A stretch of DNA of 60,000 nt from Antedon mediterranea (lineage: Eukaryota > Echinodermata > Crinoidea > Comatulida > Antedonidae), in assembly GCF_964355755.1 (NCBI RefSeq), contig NC_092673.1:26481001-26541000 (forward strand), given 5' to 3'. Of the stretch, positions 59,645 through 60,000 are shown piece by piece; position 1 is the stretch's first letter; each line of letters starts with the position of its first letter. The notes under the pieces are model-generated. The model searched no databases. It was not told the DNA's origin and worked only from the letters and a program-made list of their open reading frames with translations. Position numbers and translations under genes: made by a program.

Positions 59645-60000
59645 GTGTGCAAATAAGGTACCATTCACACTATTGCAGACAGACGTTACTGTGTGCTGCA
59701 TGCACCTAGAATCCGCTAATAAAAATCTCTGTGTCGAGGAATCGAGTGACGTCATAACATGGCGTAACTAGTACCTTGATCATAATTAACATTAATAAAA
59801 ATATGTCAATGACGTAATCGTCGGTTTCTATTCGATTTTGCTTATTTTATGTTGTCTGTGTTGTTTTCCGTCTTTCCCGTTTTTAAGCTCCAGGAGGATA
59901 TATTCCATGTGTACGTCCTATAACATGATCTTAAATTTCCTCCACTGATTATATATATTAGTAGGCTAGTCAATCTAGCATTTTGAGTGAAACAAATTGC
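59645..60000. other. Non-coding window end
   Basis: No gene or repeat recognised. Confidence 0.4.

Overview
The window is AT-rich eukaryotic DNA with long introns (GT..AG splice sites), few genes and many short dispersed repeats. An invertebrate deuterostome, most likely an echinoderm, fits best. The gene set points that way: an mGluR with the RKLPDNF signature, a dopamine D2-like amine receptor, and a secreted C-type lectin/SRCR protein of a kind amplified in echinoderm immunity. Frequent AGGCCTA words in the non-coding DNA agree. The assignment is an inference, and no species can be named from the sequence alone.

Layout, left to right. 1-3490 is non-coding with three tandem or simple repeats. 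3491-6240 (+) is a two-exon class C GPCR (mGluR-like, 855 aa). 6390-7400 (-) is a 5'-truncated Penelope-like retroelement that keeps its GIY-YIG endonuclease domain and carries a hammerhead-ribozyme-like core in its 3' part. 7452-12006 holds a 37-bp tandem array and many copies of two palindromic MITE-like families (A and B); one family B copy has become a tandem array. 12540-14720 is a 29-bp minisatellite of about 70 copies. 17392-18588 (+) is an intronless dopamine D2-like GPCR. 18600-35500 has no convincing gene, only MITE-like elements and palindromes. 35563-36557 (+) holds the last two exons of an unrecognised gene. 37257-43510 (+) is an eight-exon gene for a secreted 1032-aa protein: C-type lectin domain, group A SRCR domain, then a large exon with a beta-rich part, two coiled-coil stretches around a long hydrophobic segment, and a C-terminal beta-rich part. 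43515-57035 is intergenic with several tandem repeats and a 68-bp-arm inverted repeat. 57036-57221 (+) is the first coding exon of a gene that continues or lies beyond the window. 58160-58400 holds a tandem copy of the Penelope 3' end, and 59463-59641 is the cleanest family B element.

The most interesting object is the lectin-SRCR gene. Its large exon has the layout of an alpha-helical pore-forming protein (long helices around a hydrophobic hairpin), although no family can be proven by eye. Fused to two recognition domains and a signal peptide, it would make a plausible self-contained immune effector. The second theme is MITE biology: one family repeatedly shows duplicated or amplified ends and seems to seed minisatellites.
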